This document shows, one piece after another, positions 1-64,000 of a stretch of 64,000 nucleotides of DNA. Position 1 is the stretch's first letter; every line of letters starts with the position of its first letter. Source of the stretch: Acanthaster planci (taxonomy: Eukaryota > Echinodermata > Asteroidea > Valvatida > Acanthasteridae); NCBI RefSeq assembly GCF_001949145.1, contig NW_019091458.1, positions 903,998 to 967,997 on the forward strand, read 5' to 3'. The notes under the pieces are model-generated. The model was not told the origin of the DNA and searched no databases. It was given only the letters and a program-made list of their open reading frames with translations. Both the position numbers and the translations under genes were made by a program.

Positions 1-3000
1 TGGGAGGAATTATTTCTCTGAAATTTTAAACCCCTGTAACGGTCTCATTTATCCGCCGTGCTCGGATATCCAGATAGTAACCGAACTCCGCCGAGCGACT
101 CGAACTGCGACAGAACATAATCGCCGAATTCCCATTGAAGGTGTACCATTGAAAGTGTCCTGATTTCATACATTTGGACCGTCACGCACGTATTACGTGT
201 ATACGTTCGTGGGACTGAATACAAGTAAGCAAGTAAGCATGGCACATGTCCGTATGCGTGCCTGGAAGTATACTGGTGAGATTGTACTGTCCGACTTCAT
301 GTCCCATCATACTTACGGTATTTGTCGAGAAAAAAGAGCACCCGCTCTTCGTTGTGGCCATTATGCAAAGTAATTATTTCGGTAACGATATTTGTGTATA
401 CTTTTCCTGGAAAAAGGTGCGACCCTAATGTGTAGAAATTGTGGATCAACAAAGACTTCGCGGAACGTGCCAGACTCAACCGCTAACCAGCATACGTACG
501 TCCGTACATGTGCGCGACTGGATAGCAGGCCTGATAAATGAACACATAGCAAACTACTCATCTATCCGGTGCGTTCTTCCGGAAATCCGAGCACGGCAGA
601 TAAATGAGATCGCGATACCGGCATTTACTGAAAATTAAGTTATCAGGAGCCTTATTAATTTGAGCATCGTAATTTTTTAAATTTTTCTTTTCGATTCCGC
701 ATAAATGCTGAGATCTGGAGTGGTGAAATAAAGTTTCGGCTAAAGATTGACTTGTCATTTTAACTTGTCTGAACCTAAACTTAATTTAACTTTAATTTTT
801 AGATTGATTTGTCTTCACCCTCCTGAAGACGAACAGAGCATACTGTTCGGAACGTCAAATGTCCACCATCGGTTCTTCTCAGAACCACACTCATAAAAGA
901 GATTCTTCCTTGTACATGGTGCAACCGCAAGCCTACCTAACTCATTTTTAAAGGCATTCAAACTATAATTTGGGTATCAGTGGCCTTTCATCAGTGGCGT
1001 TGAGGCATACGCGACTCGAGAGATGCAAAAAAAGATGTAAGTGGAAAGCTGATGGAACAAAACTCACAGTGTTCATATCTTCAATACAATTAAAGACATC
1101 ACTTTTCTGATTGCTTGGTTTTACATTACATTTCTTATACATACTGTATCTAAGTCATTTTGGCATGCTACAAAGACGTTATTGGTGCCATGTTGAATTT
1201 ACTTCGGCTACTTTCATCTGATTATTTTTTAAGAATGCAAGAGCACAGGGTGCTGACGTTTATTAGCATTTTTCTTGTGTTTACAAATTGAAGTTAAACA
1301 GCATCTTGCTGGATTATTTTGGCTCATACATGATTGAGAAACATCAGCGCTTTGTTACCAGCTCCAATGCTTACATAGATATGGATCATTACATCATGAA
1401 GCGTTTGCCAAATTAAACATCTCGGTGGGATGAAGGTTGTAATGGAGTGTGACCCATCGTGCAAGATCGTTGTAAACCTGGGACTGAATCCAGAGAAAAA
1501 TACAGGCTAATTATAGATCACTGATTATCAAAACTCATCTTTACAGCATGGTGTGTCAGCAACTGTAAACCTCTGCAATCATGAAAATGGACTACGCGAA
1601 TGATGTTAGAATTGAAATGTCATTTGAAACCGATTCATAAGAGATAAGTCAATGTAGGTGAATTGTACATGTACCTCGTCAGGTTGATAAGATCGAGCAT
1701 GTCATAACCCCACAGAAAAAAATATGACAGATTATAAACAATCAAGGATTGGACATAAACTGTATGATTGCCTTTGTTAATGATCAGATATGGGCATAGT
1801 ATCTTCCTTATATGACATGTTATTGTGGAAGGCAAGTCTGAACCTGCTTATCTTTGAATCTCTGATTTGTCTCATCAGAGAAGTACTATTTGCTCGGTCC
1901 AATAAATATGTGGAATAATTAAAAACCTAACTCTGTAGCGTTAAAAGGCAGTCCTCTTCCACTCAAATTATTTACCATTGTCAATGAACAGAAGCAAATT
2001 TGTCTAGTGACCTCCCTGAAAATTTCTCCCTATGCTGGTGATTGGTTTGGAGATTATATCACTGCTGCTTAATACTAACTGAAGTCATTCACTTTTCACT
2101 AAGATCGCGAGCCTGTATCAGGTTAGAGTTGGCTGCTCCTTCACTCAATTAGTTACTAATTCAAACTAAGTCAGTGCGTTTTAACAGCTATATGAAAACA
2201 ATGACCACCAGTATTCGTTAAGTGCAAACTGTTCTCATGCTGGCATGTTAATTCTGTGTAAAAAATCCTTGCACTTAAGGCTGGCAGAAAATAGAGATGA
2301 CATCTCTGTTAAAAATGCTTGTAATAACCATAAAGGAATCACGCATAAAAAAGTAAAGACTGTTTACTGTAAAAAAAATAAAACTGGTAATATGTGTATA
2401 AAAATACCCTTTTCTTTCATGACACACAGGTTATGAAAGTAAAAAAAGAGAAAGAGCCCTTTTCCTTTTCTGGGGTTCAGAGAAGATGACTGACAAAAGG
2501 TCAGTAAGATAACAATGGCTAAACTCACATTATTGCATCAAAACTTTTATGTTTTACCCACTGAAATTCTGTTCCTAAGCTGAATGTCCAAGCACAAATG
2601 CATTAGTGTTTTAACAGGAGCTTAGAACTGGTTTGATGAGATAAACAAAAGAAACAAAATTAATCACGGCCGTGGTAAATTCTGCCTTTAGTGCAAAGTT
2701 CAAAGAGGAAAGATCAAAACAAACAAGGAAGGTCATAGGCAAACATGAACCTGAGGAAGAATTAGTGGGATAACACTCATGGCTAGCTCCCACAAAAAAC
2801 GAGACCTAAGGCCATTTTATTCCAGTATTTCTGTGTATGTTTATATTAGACAGAGCAAACTGGACCCTTTGTTTTACGTATTGTCCAGTCTGGGATCCAG
2901 AAGATGAAGGACATATTGTGGGGTCAAAAATGTTGTGAGTTTCTATTGATTTTATATTGTGCAAAAATTCTTTACAAGGCCTTTCACTGAAAAGAAGTGC

Positions 3001-3538
3001 TGGCCACTTGGGACACATTTTCCCATTTACCCTTTCATTATTGCTAGCACACACTAGTGAGACTTATGCAGTTAGAGGGATAAATAGCAACATTAAGAGC
3101 CTGATTTCCAATCAAAATGTCTAGCTCAAATTCAAAGCCAAATGAGACAATGTTACCAACCTTTCCAGAATGCTTCTTCTGGAAAATGGAATGCCCTGGG
3201 GCAAGATCAAACAGAATTCAGAGCAAGTCAAATGTTGGAATGACCACTCTGATTAGTGCACTAATGCCTAATATGCATTGAAACCCCTGCTGTATACATG
3301 TGTGAGGTTTCCTATGGGAACAGTTTCCATTACCAATCAGGAGACAGCACATCCTTGTCCAGCATTGAAAGTCCTCTCAGCTTCTGAAAACTACAGCGAC
3401 TAACTTTGAGATACTAAGACAAAAATATCCACTGTGCTGGTACTTCACACAAAAACTATCAACTTTCAATTCCTGATAAAATATACAGCACAAGTTCTAC
3501 AATTTAAAAATGAAGGCAGTGTGAGATCAAAGCACCAT
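1..3538. other. 3' flank of the KCP-like gene, no gene recognised
   Basis: No exon, RNA gene or clear transposon was recognised here. The first 650 bases are richer in CpG than the rest and hold only short overlapping open frames on both strands, with no family resemblance. The part next to the gene may be 3' UTR if the distal AATAAA on the minus strand (plus positions 2816-2821) is used instead of the proximal one. Confidence 0.5.
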
Positions 3539-3544
3539 TTTATT
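3539..3544 (-). promoter_or_regulatory. Candidate poly(A) signal of the KCP-like gene
   Basis: The plus strand reads TTTATT, which is AATAAA on the minus strand, about 112 bases past the TAG stop. This would give a short 3' UTR. A second AATAAA sits at 2816-2821. Transcript ends were not available to choose between them. Confidence 0.5.
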
Positions 3545-3655
3545 ACAATCTTTAACAGAAAACTTATCAACTGAAAAAACTTGATAATAAACCCCTAATA
3601 ATACTGTTCTCTAAAGAAAGCCCCGATACAATACTGACCGGCCAGCTAATTACAC

Positions 3656-62366
<58,711 letters not shown>

Positions 62367-64000
62367 CTGGATAAACAGACGATCCATTTGATAAGAAAAT
62401 GATAGAACCAACGTCAAAAAAACCCTTAAGTAATTGTAACTGTCTCAGATGATGACTGATGTTGATGCATGTTGTTAAACAGAGATTGGTGATTTGCAAA
62501 ATTACACATCAATGAAACAAGCTTAGGCCCATCCGAATCTGAGCATTTTCTTCATGTGGTAAGTAGCATTGCTGTCTTATCATGAAGGAAACACTCCACT
62601 AGAAAGAGACCACATTTTCACATTGCAACACCTTTCCCAACTTGTTATCCTTTTAACCCCTTCATCAAACAATTGTTGGTAATCCGTAATCAAATATCAA
62701 CAAACTGGGGTTTAATTGATTGATTTAAATTTTTTGTGGAGCCTAATAACGAGGACAATTTTGACAGTTGCCTTGCCAAAAGACTAGCTTTTTACCACCA
62801 AAATGATGCTTTCAACCCAATATTGAAAGTCTGATAAATTTTCTCCTGTGTGTGAACATCTGACAGAATGCATGTGGCCACACGGACTCACTGTCGAACT
62901 CCATAATGATAAACAGAGCACAAATGCACTTTACAAGCATTACATGGAGTTAGATTTGTTATTTTATTAGGGGTGTGGGTGTAGTGAGGGTGGGGGTGGA
63001 AGATAGGTCAGTAATTAATCCAGCTAGTACTATTGTGGCTAGGCTACGGTGAAAGCCAAGCCAAAGAGTCATTACAAGAGTCATATGATATTTACTTTTA
63101 GGGGTGCACCCCTAATGGAGTGGGAATATCATATATATGAAACTCCACAGAAAAGAAGGTCCCATTCAGATATGTCATTACATGGCATGTCATACCTCGT
63201 CTCAACTACACATTCACATATCTTTGTCTCAATTTGGTAGGAAATCCTCTTGTTTAAGTAAGTGCAGTCCAGGTATGTGTTCCTCCGTATGATGCTTATG
63301 GTATCACCCATATGGACTACGCATTCATAATTTTAAATGTACACTGTGGTAGCACCGTATCGTTAACTTTCACTGCCTACAAGTGTTTGTAAAGGGAAAA
63401 AGTCCATTTTTGTTGTCAATTCCAACCAAATAATCCTAATTTTGCAGTATAGATTAGGACTCACATTCATAGTCAGGATATATCCACATTTTTTATATGG
63501 ATTTGCTGGGTTACACTGAATGTAACTTTAGCGTACTAAGTTGAGTCCAACATAGATTGGTGTTTGTGGAGGAACAAATGTAATACTAGTGGTGTTTATC
63601 ACAAATGCAAATCACTGTCTTTTTACGAAACAACCATGAACTTCAGTGGTCTTTATGGTGACTTTGTCAGTTGTGCAAACTCTTGTACTGTTGACATTAG
63701 TGGGCTCGCACACCTTAGTATGTACATGTACATCGGCACGATTTCCGTACGGAAGTTTATTGTTCAGTATATTTGAGCCTAACTTGTGAGTGACTGTGTA
63801 TACCTGTAACGCATTCGATTTCCAATGTTTATTCTTGGTGAACCAGAGCTAGCTATTGTTTGCCACCACTTGAAGGATCTTTGTAATGACTGTGCAGGTT
63901 TGGCATTTCAGGTGACACTGTTGAATAAACCCAGACTTGCACCCAGCATGACTGCAGAAGTCTATGTTCCATCTCCTATTCTGTCTCCTGACAGCCTGCG
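62367..64000. other. KCP intron reaching the window edge
   Basis: No further VWC exon or signal-peptide exon was found in the 1.6 kb up to the edge. Short open frames here have no cysteine pattern. The next upstream exon must lie beyond 64000 or have been missed. Confidence 0.6.

Overview
The window looks like animal nuclear DNA, most likely from an invertebrate deuterostome such as amphioxus. The taxon is inferred from many small exons with GT-AG introns, frequent ACATGTACATGTA-type runs, dense small transposons and the gene content; it is not proven. Two assembly gaps are present (17400-18272 and 40699-40820).

One very large minus-strand gene fills almost the whole window. I could place 47 coding exons between 62366 (5' end) and 3656 (stop codon). 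They join in one open frame of 5654 nt, giving 1883 residues and a TAG stop. The order is 26 von Willebrand factor C (VWC/chordin-type) domains, then a VWD domain, a C8 domain, a TIL domain and a short tail. This is the layout of kielin / kielin-chordin-like protein (KCP), a secreted BMP-binding regulator. The first exon seen starts in phase 1, so the signal peptide and N-terminus lie beyond 64000. Most VWC domains are coded by two exons, split by a phase-0 intron inside the domain and separated by phase-1 introns between domains. Six exons have lost the inter-domain intron and six domains lack the usual internal one.

The 10.2-kb intron at 38934-49154 carries, on the opposite strand, a previously unremarked three-exon gene (39362-43468). 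I predict it encodes a 309-residue type I membrane glycoprotein with a signal peptide, a Cys-containing ectodomain, a duplicated stalk segment, one membrane helix and a 15-residue tail. I do not recognise its family.

The rest is intron and flank with mobile DNA: a TTAA-flanked piggyBac-type MITE (4400-4815); a TA-flanked pogo/Tigger-type element (5265-6300); a 1.57-kb TIR element with a 115-bp internal tandem repeat and a TTA target duplication confirmed by a paralogous empty site (40146-41711); a LINE 3' tail (47330-47680); a 272-bp solo LTR (48733-49004); a decayed APE-type LINE (about 50870-52390); and tRNA-derived SINEs. A 78-bp array (32024-32500) repeats the end of one VWC exon with its splice donor six times.
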